Assembly: GCF_000262345.1 (NCBI RefSeq) | Contig: NZ_AJTQ01000335.1 | Location: forward strand, 1 to 60,884 | Direction of reading: 5' to 3' | DNA from: Streptomyces xiaopingdaonensis | GTDB taxonomy: Bacteria; Actinomycetota; Actinomycetes; Streptomycetales; Streptomycetaceae | Length of the DNA: 60,884 bases | Shown: positions 43,301 through 51,622 of the stretch, piece after piece | Layout: every line of letters begins with the position of its first letter | Numbering within the stretch: position 1 is the stretch's first letter | The notes under the pieces: model-generated | Seen by the model: only the letters and a program-made list of their open reading frames with translations | What the model was told of the DNA's origin: nothing | Database searches by the model: none | Translations under genes and position numbers: made by a program

Positions 43301-44040
43301 CCGCCAGCGAGTACTACGACGTCGAGGGCTTCAAACGCGGCGTCGACCCGTTGCGCGAGTTCGAGCCCGGAGAAGTCGGCGACGTCACCGACAAGCGTCT
43401 GGCCCACCTGCAGTGCCACATCGGGCTGGACACGCTGGCGTGGGCACGTCGCGGGGCCCGGGTGACGGGGCTCGACTTCTCGGCTCCGGCTGTCGAGCAG
43501 GCGCGCGAACTCGCTGCCGAGCTGTCGCTCGATGCCCGGTTCGTCACCGCCGACGTCTACGAGTCGGGCGCCCTGCTCGGCACCGGTGCGTACGACATCG
43601 TCTACACCGGTGTAGGAGCCTTGTGCTGGCTGCCGGACATGCAGCAGTGGGCCGAGACGGTGGCCTCGCTGCTGGCACCCGGCGGCATGCTCTATCTCTC
43701 GGAGTTCCATCCCTTCGCGGACACCCTCGCGCCCGACGGCCGAACGGTCACGCACGACTACTTCGGCAACGGACCGCTCGTGGGCGACATGCGCGGCACC
43801 TACGCGGACACCGAGGCGTCGACGCGCAACACCCGGGCCGTCGCGTTCCAGCACGGACTCGGCGACGTCGTCTCGGCCGTTGTGACGGCGGGGATGAAGG
43901 TCGACTTCCTGCACGAACACGACAGCACGGTCTTCCAGAAGTTCCCCGCCCTCGAGGCACATGCCGACGGTGCCTTCCGTCTGCCCACCGGCCGGCCCCG
44001 GGTGCCGCTCATGTACTCGCTGCGGGCGACCAAGAAGTGA
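40306..44040 (+). CDS. Type I PKS module: KS-AT-ACP-methyltransferase
   Basis: 1244 residues. KS (1 to about 430) has the active Cys in TACSSSLVAVH, plus EAHATGT and KANIGH. AT (about 525-830) has GQGTQQPGM, GHSLGE and NAFH, the pattern of malonyl-CoA use. ACP carries FFELGGDSLLITR near 928. Residues 985-1244 are a class I methyltransferase (HLQCHIGLDTLAWARRGARVTGLDFS) placed after the ACP, an unusual order, and like a stand-alone methyltransferase family. No KR, DH, ER or TE. It should extend an acyl or aminoacyl chain with one malonate and possibly methylate it. Confidence 0.95.
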   Translation: MTRDRSLDVAVTGMAARFPESEDLDQWWAALQAGRILTRRLERSDLLDAGVEPELVDDPQYVPVRGYLADANNFDNELFGITPRDAELMDPQARLMLETAWRALEDAGVSPLNATSPTGVYASASGSAYLRRMLSAGGLAPAALEQALRGTEPDYLASRIAYRLGLTGPALTVQTACSSSLVAVHTAVQALLNGDCDQAVVVAAGVDFPQAGHRYVPGGILSASGVCRPFDANADGAVAGSGVVCLVLRPLADALASGPQPHGVIVGTAINNDGSDKAGYNAPSGRGQEAVIRAALRNGEVDASSLGYLEAHATGTSVGDPIEWSAASAALHGMGAGAGQVALGATKANIGHLDAAAGLASLLKALLVVKTGTVPPVAGFSELNPLLETANSPLYVPVEAAGWTGPAPRRAGVSSFGIGGTNAHVIVEQAPQAAADRDTEDARERLVVLSAGTPEALQRSTARLSAHLGEDGASLADVARTLATGRAQLPCRRAVTGRTSTQVAERLSAGQGAVHGTPAGEPAPVIFLFPGQGTQQPGMALPLLDTLPGFSQALDTCLAAFPDEQAATLRRALTDADFPAAELESTALAQPALFAVEYAAATALTALGIAPSVLVGHSLGEITAATLAGVLTPTDAARFVTARGLAMQGCASGAMLALHCDEARATKLIDEYGAGLELAAVNGPENCVVAGPVDAIEAFGSRLDDRIVRQRLRTGNAFHSALVEPAIPELQTALRDVRLAPPCLPLATNTTGRLVPAGAEIKPDMFAEQARRTVRFHDALTSVFAAHPDAVTVEVGPGRTLSALAESVGLTTVPLAAARPGSPGTGPLAALGELWVMGQPVDPAVLCEDGRPTRLPGYQFAGPDWIAPEALPVEVPTTAPAPSATPAPAAAAPAAESRASTDPRETVARAWSAHLGRSDLTDDVDFFELGGDSLLITRITADVAGELGLDIPVRDMLAARTLGGQRAVVAALLAGETDEEADYLDLNRALWDERVPIHTASEYYDVEGFKRGVDPLREFEPGEVGDVTDKRLAHLQCHIGLDTLAWARRGARVTGLDFSAPAVEQARELAAELSLDARFVTADVYESGALLGTGAYDIVYTGVGALCWLPDMQQWAETVASLLAPGGMLYLSEFHPFADTLAPDGRTVTHDYFGNGPLVGDMRGTYADTEASTRNTRAVAFQHGLGDVVSAVVTAGMKVDFLHEHDSTVFQKFPALEAHADGAFRLPTGRPRVPLMYSLRATKK

Positions 44041-44062
44041 TCGGCACAAGGCAGGAGGCGCT

Positions 44063-44821
44063 GTGAGCAATACCGAGTCCATCACCGTGCACGAGGACCG
44101 CTACCGCCCCGTGCTGGCGAACCAACGGGAAAGCCGTACGCTGCGCGCCATCTACCGGGAGGTCTACGGGGACGAATACCCGGACGACGTGCGTCCGTTC
44201 GGCTTCGTCACGAGGAGCGATCTCCGTTCCTGCGCCGGCTTCCTGGGGAAGTACGGCGTGTCCCGGCTCGTCGATGTCGGATGCGGCTGCGGTGGTCCGG
44301 GGCTCTGGGTGGCAAGGGAGCTGGCTGCCTCGCTCGCAGGCGTCGACATCGTCGGCGAGGCGGTCCAGGAGGCGGCGCGGTTCGCGAATTCCTTCGCGGA
44401 CGCTCCTCCCGCCTCCTTCCTCGTCGCCAGCGCGACGGACACCGGACTGCCCGAGCGCGGATTCGACGGCGCGATGAGCATCGACGCCTTGTGGATGGTG
44501 CTGAACAAACCGGCCGCCTTCGCGGAGCTGTCCCGACTGTTGCGCCCGGGAAGTCCGCTGGTGTTCACGACGTGGGCGCCGCAGCATCTCGACTACGCGT
44601 GGTTCCTCGAACCCGCGGGTTTCCGGGACATCGGGACGGCCGAGGTGACCGGCTCGACCGAGCGCCAGCTCATGGTGTACGCGCGCATCCTCGACGAACG
44701 GGACGCACTCGCACGGGAGATGGGCGAGAGCGCGTGCCAAGTGCTCGTGGACGAGGCGCTGGAGGCTCCCCGGCCGCTGGAGACCGTACCCAGGGTCATG
44801 GTCACCGCGATCCGCGCCTGA
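44063..44821 (+). CDS. SAM-dependent methyltransferase
   Basis: 252 residues from the GTG at 44063, with CAGGAGG upstream, 22 bases after the PKS. The SAM site reads RLVDVGCGCGGPGLWVARE (near residue 70), with DIVGEAVQEAARFAN and the later MSIDALWMV. It belongs to the class I group of small-molecule methyltransferases. Target atom (C, N or O) cannot be told. Together with the fused PKS methyltransferase it implies two methylations. Confidence 0.92.
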   Translation: MSNTESITVHEDRYRPVLANQRESRTLRAIYREVYGDEYPDDVRPFGFVTRSDLRSCAGFLGKYGVSRLVDVGCGCGGPGLWVARELAASLAGVDIVGEAVQEAARFANSFADAPPASFLVASATDTGLPERGFDGAMSIDALWMVLNKPAAFAELSRLLRPGSPLVFTTWAPQHLDYAWFLEPAGFRDIGTAEVTGSTERQLMVYARILDERDALAREMGESACQVLVDEALEAPRPLETVPRVMVTAIRA

Positions 44822-44924
44822 CTCGCCGAAACCGGTGGTGACGGCCTGCAAAGCCGCCACCACCGCCGCGAGTACCGCGCGCTCCCCACCCGACGACGCA
44901 ACTCCCTCACAGACGGGACGGTCC

Positions 44925-47900
44925 GTGCAGAAGCAAGCAGATGGGCCCCCGGTGCGGTCGTCGCACCGGTCGGTCGAAGGCGTCCATGAGAAGGCGGCCG
45001 ACATCGCGCGGCTGCGTCCGTCCGCGGTCGCTCTCGTTCAAGGCGACCGCCGCATGACGTACGGGGAGTTGGACGCCGCGGCAGACGCGTGGGCGGCCCA
45101 GCTCGCCGAAGCCGGCGTCGAGCAGGGCTCGCTGGTACCGGTCCTGCTGCCACGGGGCACGGAGCTCGTCACCGCGGTACTGGCGGTGCTGAAGGTGGGC
45201 GCGGCGTACGCCCTGTGCGACCCGGCCTGGCCCGACCCGCGGATCGAGGAGGTGACTCGCCAACTCGGCGCCCCCGTACTTGTGACGAACCAGGACGGCA
45301 CCGAGCGAACCGATCTGCCCACCTGGGTCCCCCCGGACGGTGAGGTGTCCCCTCCCGAGGGCTTCCGGGCGGCGAGCGTCGCCGGCACCGCACCCTGCTG
45401 CGTCTTCTTCACCTCCGGCACCACGGGCGCCCCCAAGGGCGTGGTGTCGCCGCACCGCGCGACCATGCGACTCTTCCACCCGGAGGGTTTCCTGCCGTTC
45501 GGTCCCGAGACGGTGATGCCTCTGGCAGCTTCTCTCCCCTGGGACGCCTTCTCCCTGGAACTCTGGGCCGTGCTCCTCAACGGCGGCACTTCCGTGATCG
45601 TCGAGGAGCCGTATCTTTCGGCTCAGGCACTGCGGGACTCCGTGGCCGGGCACGGGGTGCAGACGGCCTGGCTCACCAGCAGCCTCTTCAACATGATCGT
45701 CGACGAGGACCCGGAAGCCTTCACGGGCCTGCGGGTCGTGATGACGGGCGGTGAACGGCTGTCGGTCCCCCGGGTACGAGCCTTCGTACGTCGGCACCCC
45801 GACGTACGCCTGGTCAATGGGTACGGCCCCGTCGAGAGCACGGTCTTCGCCACCGCCCACGACGTCTCCGAAGCCGATTGCGCGCACCCCGACGGCATCC
45901 CCGTCGGCCGACCGGTTCCCGGCACCGGCATCCACGTCCTCGACGGGAGCGCACCGTGTGCGGTGGGGCAGACCGGCGAGATCTGCGTCACCGGGGCGGG
46001 GCTGGCCCTGGGGTACCTGAACGCGGGGCGGATCGACCGGTCCGCCTTCCCGCCGACGACCGTCGGCGGGAGGAGCGAACGGACGTACCGCACCGGCGAT
46101 CTGGGGTACTGGGACGACAGCGGTGTGCTGCACTACCGCGGCCGGGCCGACCGTCAACTGAAGGTCAGGGGCCACCGGATCGAGCCCGCCGAAGTAGAGC
46201 AGCAGATCGAGGCGCTGCTTCCTTCGGTGCGTGCCTGCCGGGTGGTTGCGCGCCGCAGCGCGGACGGGACGGCCGAGGGGCTGCTGGCGTTCTGCGTGCC
46301 GAGGACCCCCGGCGATCCGCTGACGGAGGCGCCGGACAGGCTGCGCGCCGCCCTCGTGTCGTACCAGCGGCCGGACCTGGTGGTAGGAGTCGACGCGTTC
46401 CCCCTGACGTCGACGGGCAAGCTCGACGAGGGGCGTCTGCTCCCTCTTGTTGCGGACGTTCCGCCTCCTGACCGTGCCCGCACGGCGCCCGCGGCGCCCC
46501 CGGAAGCAAGCGCAGGCGAGGACGGAACGGTCCGGTTGGTCCGCGAGGCCTTCGCGGCCGTCCTGAACGCGGAGGACGTCGCGGACGGGGCACCGTTCGC
46601 CGAACTCGGTGGAACGTCTCTCGATGCCGGGCGGGTGTGCTCTCGGCTCGCGGCGCGTCTCGGCTTCCCCGTCCCCCTCTCACAGTTCTACAAGGCCCCT
46701 ACGGTGACCGGGGTGTCCGCGTGGATCGCCGTGCAACCGCAGGCGGCGAACGCGGAGTTGGCAGCTCCGGACGCGCCGGCGGCGGAGGCCCGCCGGAGTG
46801 ACGCCGTCCCGCTGACGCCCATGCAGACGGTTCACCTCACCCGCCATCTGCTCGATCCCCCCGACCGGACCGCGTACTGCATGCTCACCTGGACGTGCAG
46901 TGGCCCGCTGGACCGTGCGGCGCTGGCTGCCGCGCTCGCGTACGTGCACCGCCGGCACGAGCCGCTGCACAGCGCGTACCTCAACACCTCGCCACCGTCC
47001 GCGCGCCCTGTGGCCATCGAGCCGCCGGCCCTGGAGCTCCTCGACGAACAGCCCTCGGCAGCAGCGGCGGTCGAAGCGCTGCGGACCGAACTCTCCGACC
47101 AGCTCGAGATCACCGAAGGAGAGGTCTGGCGTGCGGTCCTCGCGCCCGTCGCTCCGAAGGACACGGCGGTCCTCGGGATCGTGGTCCACCACATCGCCTT
47201 CGACGGCTGGTCGGAGGCGTTGCTGGCGGAGGAACTGGCCGCCGGCTACAACGCAGTGGCCCGGGGTGCCGGACATCCGGCCGAGGCGCCCCCGTCCCTG
47301 GCCGAAGCCTGGGAACGGCGCACCGCACGCCGCACGCGGGCCGATCTGGCGGCACAGCGCTCCTCCGTGCGGGAGGAGCTGGCGGACGTGCCCGAAGTGC
47401 GCTGGCCCGGTCCGCCGCCCCCCGCCGGGCAGCGCACGCCGCGCAGAGTCGAGGCTCTGCTCTCTCCCTCCGAGCTCGCCGCGCTCGATGCCCGTGCCGC
47501 CGGTGCCGGTGTCACCCGCTTCGTGCTGCTGCTCTCCGCCTATGCGCGGACTCTCGCCGCGGTCACGGGGCAGCGAGACTTCGCGGTCGGCGTGCCCGTG
47601 GCTCAGCGGGCGGACAGCGGTCTCGAGCACGCCATCGGCTGCCATGTGGAGACCGTCTGCATCAGGCTGCGGGGCTCCGCGCTGAGCGACGACGACTCCG
47701 TGCCGGCCACCGGCCGCGCCGTCGAGCGGGCGTTCGGGGCTCAGGACCTCTCGCTGTCGGAGATCCTCGACCTCGTCAGGCCGCGCAGAAGCGCCCGGCC
47801 GCCCCTCTTCCAGACCCTCTTCGTCCTCCAGGACAACACTGCGGCGACGCTCCGACTCGACGGTGTACGTACCCGCTTCGTACGGCAGCCCTACCTTCAA

Positions 47901-48047
47901 CTGCCCCTGGAGGCACACACGGAAGCCTGGCCCCGACCCGACGGCAGCGTCCGGCTGGTACTCACCTTCCGTCCGGATGCGCTCTGCGAACAGACCGCCC
48001 ACGAGTTGCTCAAGCGCTTCGTCGACCTCCTGCGCACCCGAACCTGA
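44925..48047 (+). CDS. NRPS: adenylation, PCP, condensation
   Basis: 1040 residues from the GTG at 44925 (an earlier in-frame GTG at 44835 is less likely). A domain: FFTSGTTGAPKG (about 162), the A4 region WDAFSLELW (205), NGYGPVEST, YRTGDLGY and STGKLD (495). Aligned selectivity residues are D-A-L-W-M-G-G-V-F-K, close to valine-type codes. PCP: LGGTSLDAG near 560. C domain with intact HHIAFDG near 754, at the C-terminus. Having C last means it donates its own residue to an acceptor elsewhere. No release domain. Confidence 0.94.
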   Translation: MQKQADGPPVRSSHRSVEGVHEKAADIARLRPSAVALVQGDRRMTYGELDAAADAWAAQLAEAGVEQGSLVPVLLPRGTELVTAVLAVLKVGAAYALCDPAWPDPRIEEVTRQLGAPVLVTNQDGTERTDLPTWVPPDGEVSPPEGFRAASVAGTAPCCVFFTSGTTGAPKGVVSPHRATMRLFHPEGFLPFGPETVMPLAASLPWDAFSLELWAVLLNGGTSVIVEEPYLSAQALRDSVAGHGVQTAWLTSSLFNMIVDEDPEAFTGLRVVMTGGERLSVPRVRAFVRRHPDVRLVNGYGPVESTVFATAHDVSEADCAHPDGIPVGRPVPGTGIHVLDGSAPCAVGQTGEICVTGAGLALGYLNAGRIDRSAFPPTTVGGRSERTYRTGDLGYWDDSGVLHYRGRADRQLKVRGHRIEPAEVEQQIEALLPSVRACRVVARRSADGTAEGLLAFCVPRTPGDPLTEAPDRLRAALVSYQRPDLVVGVDAFPLTSTGKLDEGRLLPLVADVPPPDRARTAPAAPPEASAGEDGTVRLVREAFAAVLNAEDVADGAPFAELGGTSLDAGRVCSRLAARLGFPVPLSQFYKAPTVTGVSAWIAVQPQAANAELAAPDAPAAEARRSDAVPLTPMQTVHLTRHLLDPPDRTAYCMLTWTCSGPLDRAALAAALAYVHRRHEPLHSAYLNTSPPSARPVAIEPPALELLDEQPSAAAAVEALRTELSDQLEITEGEVWRAVLAPVAPKDTAVLGIVVHHIAFDGWSEALLAEELAAGYNAVARGAGHPAEAPPSLAEAWERRTARRTRADLAAQRSSVREELADVPEVRWPGPPPPAGQRTPRRVEALLSPSELAALDARAAGAGVTRFVLLLSAYARTLAAVTGQRDFAVGVPVAQRADSGLEHAIGCHVETVCIRLRGSALSDDDSVPATGRAVERAFGAQDLSLSEILDLVRPRRSARPPLFQTLFVLQDNTAATLRLDGVRTRFVRQPYLQLPLEAHTEAWPRPDGSVRLVLTFRPDALCEQTAHELLKRFVDLLRTRT

Positions 48048-48056
48048 GGAAAAACG

Positions 48057-49250
48057 ATGACTCTGGCCCTTGCCACCCCGGAACAACTGCTCGATCCGGA
48101 ACTGCACGCCACCGGCGATCCGCACGCGCTCTGGCGCCGGATGCGGGCGGAACGGCCTGTGCACTGGCACGAACCCGGCGCGCTGCCCGGCTTCTGGTCC
48201 CTCACTCGCTACGAGCATGTCCGGGCTGTCTGCCGGGACCCCGGTACGTTCAGTTCCGCACAGGGCATCGTGCTGCGGCCCGAAAGCCACGGGCAGGACC
48301 CCGGCGGCGGCCGGACGCTGGCGCTCACCGACCCGCCGCGCCACCGGCGGCTGCGTGCCGTGGTCGCGGACTGGTTCACCTCCAGGTCGACCCGCTCGCT
48401 GGAGGAGTCGATGCGCGAGGTGGTGCGTTCGGTCATCGCGAAGGCCATCAGCGAGGGCACGTGCGACTTCGTCACCGACGTCGCCGCCAGACTGCCCCTC
48501 TACGTGATCTGCCGTCTCATGGGGGTTCCCGCGGAGGACCGCGAAACGCTCTTCCAACTGGCGGGCGTGGCGTTCGGCACCGCTGACCCCGTCGCGCAGA
48601 GCGCGGCGCACCAGGAGATCATGCAGTACTTCGTCGAGCTCATGTACCGGCGCATGGAGGAGCCCGCCGACGATCTCGTGAGCATGCTGGCGAACCGCAC
48701 GGTCGAGGGCGAGCTGCTCTCCGAGGACGACATCCTCCTCAACTGCGACAACCTGCTCGTGGGCGGTACGGAGAACGTCCGGCTGGCGACGTCGGGCGGC
48801 ATGCTGGCGCTCCTGGAGCGTCCCGACGAGTGGCAGCGGCTGGCTGCCGATCCCGCGCTGCTGCCGCGGGCGGTCGAAGAGATCCTGCGCTGGACGTCCA
48901 GCGCCAACGTGGTCATGCGAGTGGCCACGGCACCGACGGCCGTCGCGGGGCAGCCGATCGGAGCGGGCGACCGGCTCATGCTGTGGATACCGTCGGCCAA
49001 CCGCGACGAGCAGGTCTTCGCGGAACCGGACCGCTTCGACCCCGCACGGCGGCCCAATCGCCACCTCGCGCTCGGCTCGGGAGAGCACTTCTGCCTCGGC
49101 TCCGTGCTGGCCCGGACGGAGATGCGGGTGCTGTTCCGGGAGTTGCTGGACATGGCCGTGCGCGTGGAGCAGGCGGGGCCCGCTGTCCCGGTCCGCTCGA
49201 TCGTCGTCAACGGCCTGGAGAGCCTGCCGGTACGCATCGTCCCTCGGTGA
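48057..49250 (+). CDS. Cytochrome P450
   Basis: 397 residues, starting 10 bases after the NRPS. The heme loop is LGSGEHFCLGSVLARTE, with K-helix AVEEILRWTS and I-helix LLVGGTENVR, in which Gly replaces the usual Ala before Gly-Thr. Related I-helix variants occur in P450s that hydroxylate amino acids held on carrier proteins. It is likely to oxidise the aminoacyl or peptidyl chain of the preceding NRPS. Electrons must come from ferredoxins elsewhere. Confidence 0.94.
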   Translation: MTLALATPEQLLDPELHATGDPHALWRRMRAERPVHWHEPGALPGFWSLTRYEHVRAVCRDPGTFSSAQGIVLRPESHGQDPGGGRTLALTDPPRHRRLRAVVADWFTSRSTRSLEESMREVVRSVIAKAISEGTCDFVTDVAARLPLYVICRLMGVPAEDRETLFQLAGVAFGTADPVAQSAAHQEIMQYFVELMYRRMEEPADDLVSMLANRTVEGELLSEDDILLNCDNLLVGGTENVRLATSGGMLALLERPDEWQRLAADPALLPRAVEEILRWTSSANVVMRVATAPTAVAGQPIGAGDRLMLWIPSANRDEQVFAEPDRFDPARRPNRHLALGSGEHFCLGSVLARTEMRVLFRELLDMAVRVEQAGPAVPVRSIVVNGLESLPVRIVPR

Positions 49251-49355
49251 CGTACGGCGGCGGCACGGAGGTCCGCCCCGGGGCCGGGCAGTTCGTCCCG
49301 CACAACGTGCCGCTCCCACCGCTCCGTCGGGCAGGCCGTCGGGCGTCGGGGGCGC

Positions 49356-49379
49356 TGAGCCCGACGTCCACGGGGCTCA
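49356..49379. terminator. Hairpin between convergent P450 and HTH genes
   Basis: TGAGCCC (49356-49362) pairs with GGGCTCA (49373-49379) and overlaps the HTH gene stop. A short stem, but placed where a terminator is expected. Confidence 0.45.
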
Positions 49380-49904
49380 CTCCGAGGTGGGCAAGGCATC
49401 GAGGTTGTCGCGCTGGCAGGCGTCGATGACCGCGAGCGCCTGCGTGCGCCTCCAGGCGCGGCACGCCCGGGCGAGGGCAGCCGGGTCGAACTCCTCGCCC
49501 AGCTCGGCTTCCACTTCGTCGGCGAGCAGCAGGCCGGGCCGCTCGATCCAGGAGACATCGATGAGGGTGCGCCTGATCAGCCGAGCGAGCGCCGTCCACT
49601 GCGCACGGGCGAGAGGCGGAAGCGTGGCCGCTTCGGCCGCCAGGAGAAGCTCCAGGGTCTCGCTCGGCAGGGTGCGAGCGGAGTCGGGGCCCCGGCGGGC
49701 TCGCGCGCGAATGGCGCGGATCGCTCCGACGGAGACGCCGAGCACCTCGGCGAGTTCGGCGGTTCCCGTCTTGCCGCGGCGGGTGGCTTCCGAGTCGATG
49801 ACGCGGGCCCGCTCGTCCGCGCCGGCCGCGCGCTCGTGGTTGCCGAGCGCGATGCGCGCATCGGCGGCGGCCAACCGCTGGCGGAAGTCGGAGTATGAGG
49901 ACAT
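49377..49904 (-). CDS. HTH-domain protein, unknown function
   Basis: 175 residues from the ATG at 49904, with GAGGAG 6 bases upstream. The central part TAELAEVLGVSVGAIRAIRARARRG looks like a helix-turn-helix of the sigma-factor region 4 or MarR-like kind. The rest is helical (LLADEVEAELGEEFDPAAL). It has no sensor domain that I recognise. Position at the end of the PKS/NRPS gene set, convergent with P450, suggests a small regulator. Low certainty on its role. Confidence 0.6.
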   Translation of the reverse strand: MSSYSDFRQRLAAADARIALGNHERAAGADERARVIDSEATRRGKTGTAELAEVLGVSVGAIRAIRARARRGPDSARTLPSETLELLLAAEAATLPPLARAQWTALARLIRRTLIDVSWIERPGLLLADEVEAELGEEFDPAALARACRAWRRTQALAVIDACQRDNLDALPTSE

Positions 49905-50389
49905 GCGGCACTCCTCGGAAACGGGGCTGTCTCGCCTCGCGCGCGGTGCGGCACGGGATACAGCCGGCGAAGGGGGGCGGGCGTCGAACTGCTGCTCGTC
50001 GCACGGCTTGTCGGGGTGGACCACGAGGCCCCGAGGATCTCGGTCACGGTCTCGGCGAGCCGCTCGCTGCCGGTCTCGGCGAGGCCGCTCCGTACGACAA
50101 CGCGGAGTCGGTCCTCCGCGGCCCCGTCCGTACCGAAGACGGCTCGGTGAGCGTGGCGGTCCCACTCTTTCTCCCGGTCCTCCGGTCTCCGCTCCGCGAG
50201 GGGGCGATCTCCTGCATCATCCGGTCGCGGCCTCCGCGGTGAGCATCGGAAGGGAGCACCGACGAGCGCAGCCATGGCCGTCATGCACGCGCACCAGGAT
50301 GCCACTGCCGGTGACGCGCGTGGAGTCAAAGTACAACTGTCCCGCGTACACACGGAGTTGGAGGTACGGCAGCTTCTCCCCGAGCCGGT
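49905..50389. other. Intergenic region, possible gene decay
   Basis: No intact gene. On the minus strand near 50000-50220 a stretch reads with coding-like codon use (HRAVFGTDGAAEDRLRVVV, then SERLAETVTEILG) but lacks a good start and is broken by frame changes. It may be the remnant of a gene once between the HTH and MFS genes. Confidence 0.35.
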
Positions 50390-51622
50390 TCACCGACTGC
50401 GGCGGACGGCTTCGTCGGAGGTCGATCCGTCGTCACCGGCGTCCCGCACGACCTCGCGCGCCTCCCAGCCGATCCGGGTACTGCTCACGGCCACGACGAG
50501 CGCGGACAACGAAACGAGCGCCATACCCCACACGAGGCTGCTCGCGTTCGCCACGAAGCCGATGAGCGGCGGGCCGGCCAACAGACCCGTCGTCCCCATG
50601 GCAGCCACCAGAGGCAGTGCGTTCGAGTCCTGCTTCGCGGCTGCCACGTAGACGCAAGGCGTCACCGCTGCGATCCCCAGACCGACGCAGGCGAACCCGA
50701 TGAGCGCGGTGACCACACCCCCGGTGACCAGCGCGAAGGCGAGCCCCGCACACGCCAGTAGGCTGCCCAGGAGGACGACGCGGCCATCCCCCCAGCGGCT
50801 GCGCCAACCGTCCGCGAAGAGCCGGGCGAGCAGCATCATGCCCGATACGACGGCGATGCCCAGGGAGGCGATCTCCCCCGAGGCTCTCGCGACGTCCTTG
50901 AGGTAGAGGGTGGACCAGTCGTTCATGGCACCCTCGGTGACGGTGCCGAAGACCATGGCGCAGCACATCCACAACGTCACGCGGTGGGGCATCTTCCAGG
51001 CGGTGCGGGGGTTCTTCCGCGTGGACCCCGAGGGCTTGTCGTCGGCGAGCAGCCCGCCGCGCGCGCCCACCGCGAGGAGCGCGAGAAGGGCGGCCGCCAC
51101 GGCGAAGTGGGCGACGACGGACGGGGTCACCACGTGCACCCCGGAGGCGAGGAGTGCCGCGAGCGCGGACCCCGCGCTGAATGTGGCGTGCAGTTTCGCC
51201 ATCGTGGCGCGTCCGTGGCGTGCTTCGAGGGCTGCGCCCTGGGCGTTCATCGCCGTGTTCAGGCATCCGACGAGTACGCCGTCCACGCAGAGCACCACGA
51301 GCGCGGCGGGGTAGTTCGGCGCCGCGACCAGTGCGAGGAGGACCGCGGCGAGAGCCGGCGCCGACCAGAGCGAGAGCCGCCGCGATCCCATGCGTCCCAT
51401 CAGGTATGTCACCAGCGGGAACGACACCGAAGCGCCGACGCCGGCCGCCATCAGCAGGACCCCCACCTCCGCCAGCGTGAGGCCGAGGTCCGTCTTGAGG
51501 GCCGGTAGACGAGAGACCCAGGTGGCGTACTGGAAACCGAGGGAGAAGAAGAGCGCTGCCGCGGCCAACTGGCCCCGGCGGAACGGGTCGTGGAGTCTCG
51601 ACACGGGGCTATCTCGATTCAT
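50390..51622 (-). CDS. MFS transporter
   Basis: 410 residues from the ATG at 51622, overlapping the GNAT end by 14 bases. About 12 membrane segments. Family features include FFSLGFQYATWVSRLPALKT near the N-terminus and FGTVTEGAMNDWSTLYL mid-protein, as in YbjJ-like MFS proteins. It is the last gene of a tightly coupled five-gene operon (PhyH-type, DUF6271-like, decarboxylase, GNAT, MFS), so it may move the substrate or product of that sub-pathway. Confidence 0.88.
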   Translation of the reverse strand: MNRDSPVSRLHDPFRRGQLAAAALFFSLGFQYATWVSRLPALKTDLGLTLAEVGVLLMAAGVGASVSFPLVTYLMGRMGSRRLSLWSAPALAAVLLALVAAPNYPAALVVLCVDGVLVGCLNTAMNAQGAALEARHGRATMAKLHATFSAGSALAALLASGVHVVTPSVVAHFAVAAALLALLAVGARGGLLADDKPSGSTRKNPRTAWKMPHRVTLWMCCAMVFGTVTEGAMNDWSTLYLKDVARASGEIASLGIAVVSGMMLLARLFADGWRSRWGDGRVVLLGSLLACAGLAFALVTGGVVTALIGFACVGLGIAAVTPCVYVAAAKQDSNALPLVAAMGTTGLLAGPPLIGFVANASSLVWGMALVSLSALVVAVSSTRIGWEAREVVRDAGDDGSTSDEAVRRSR

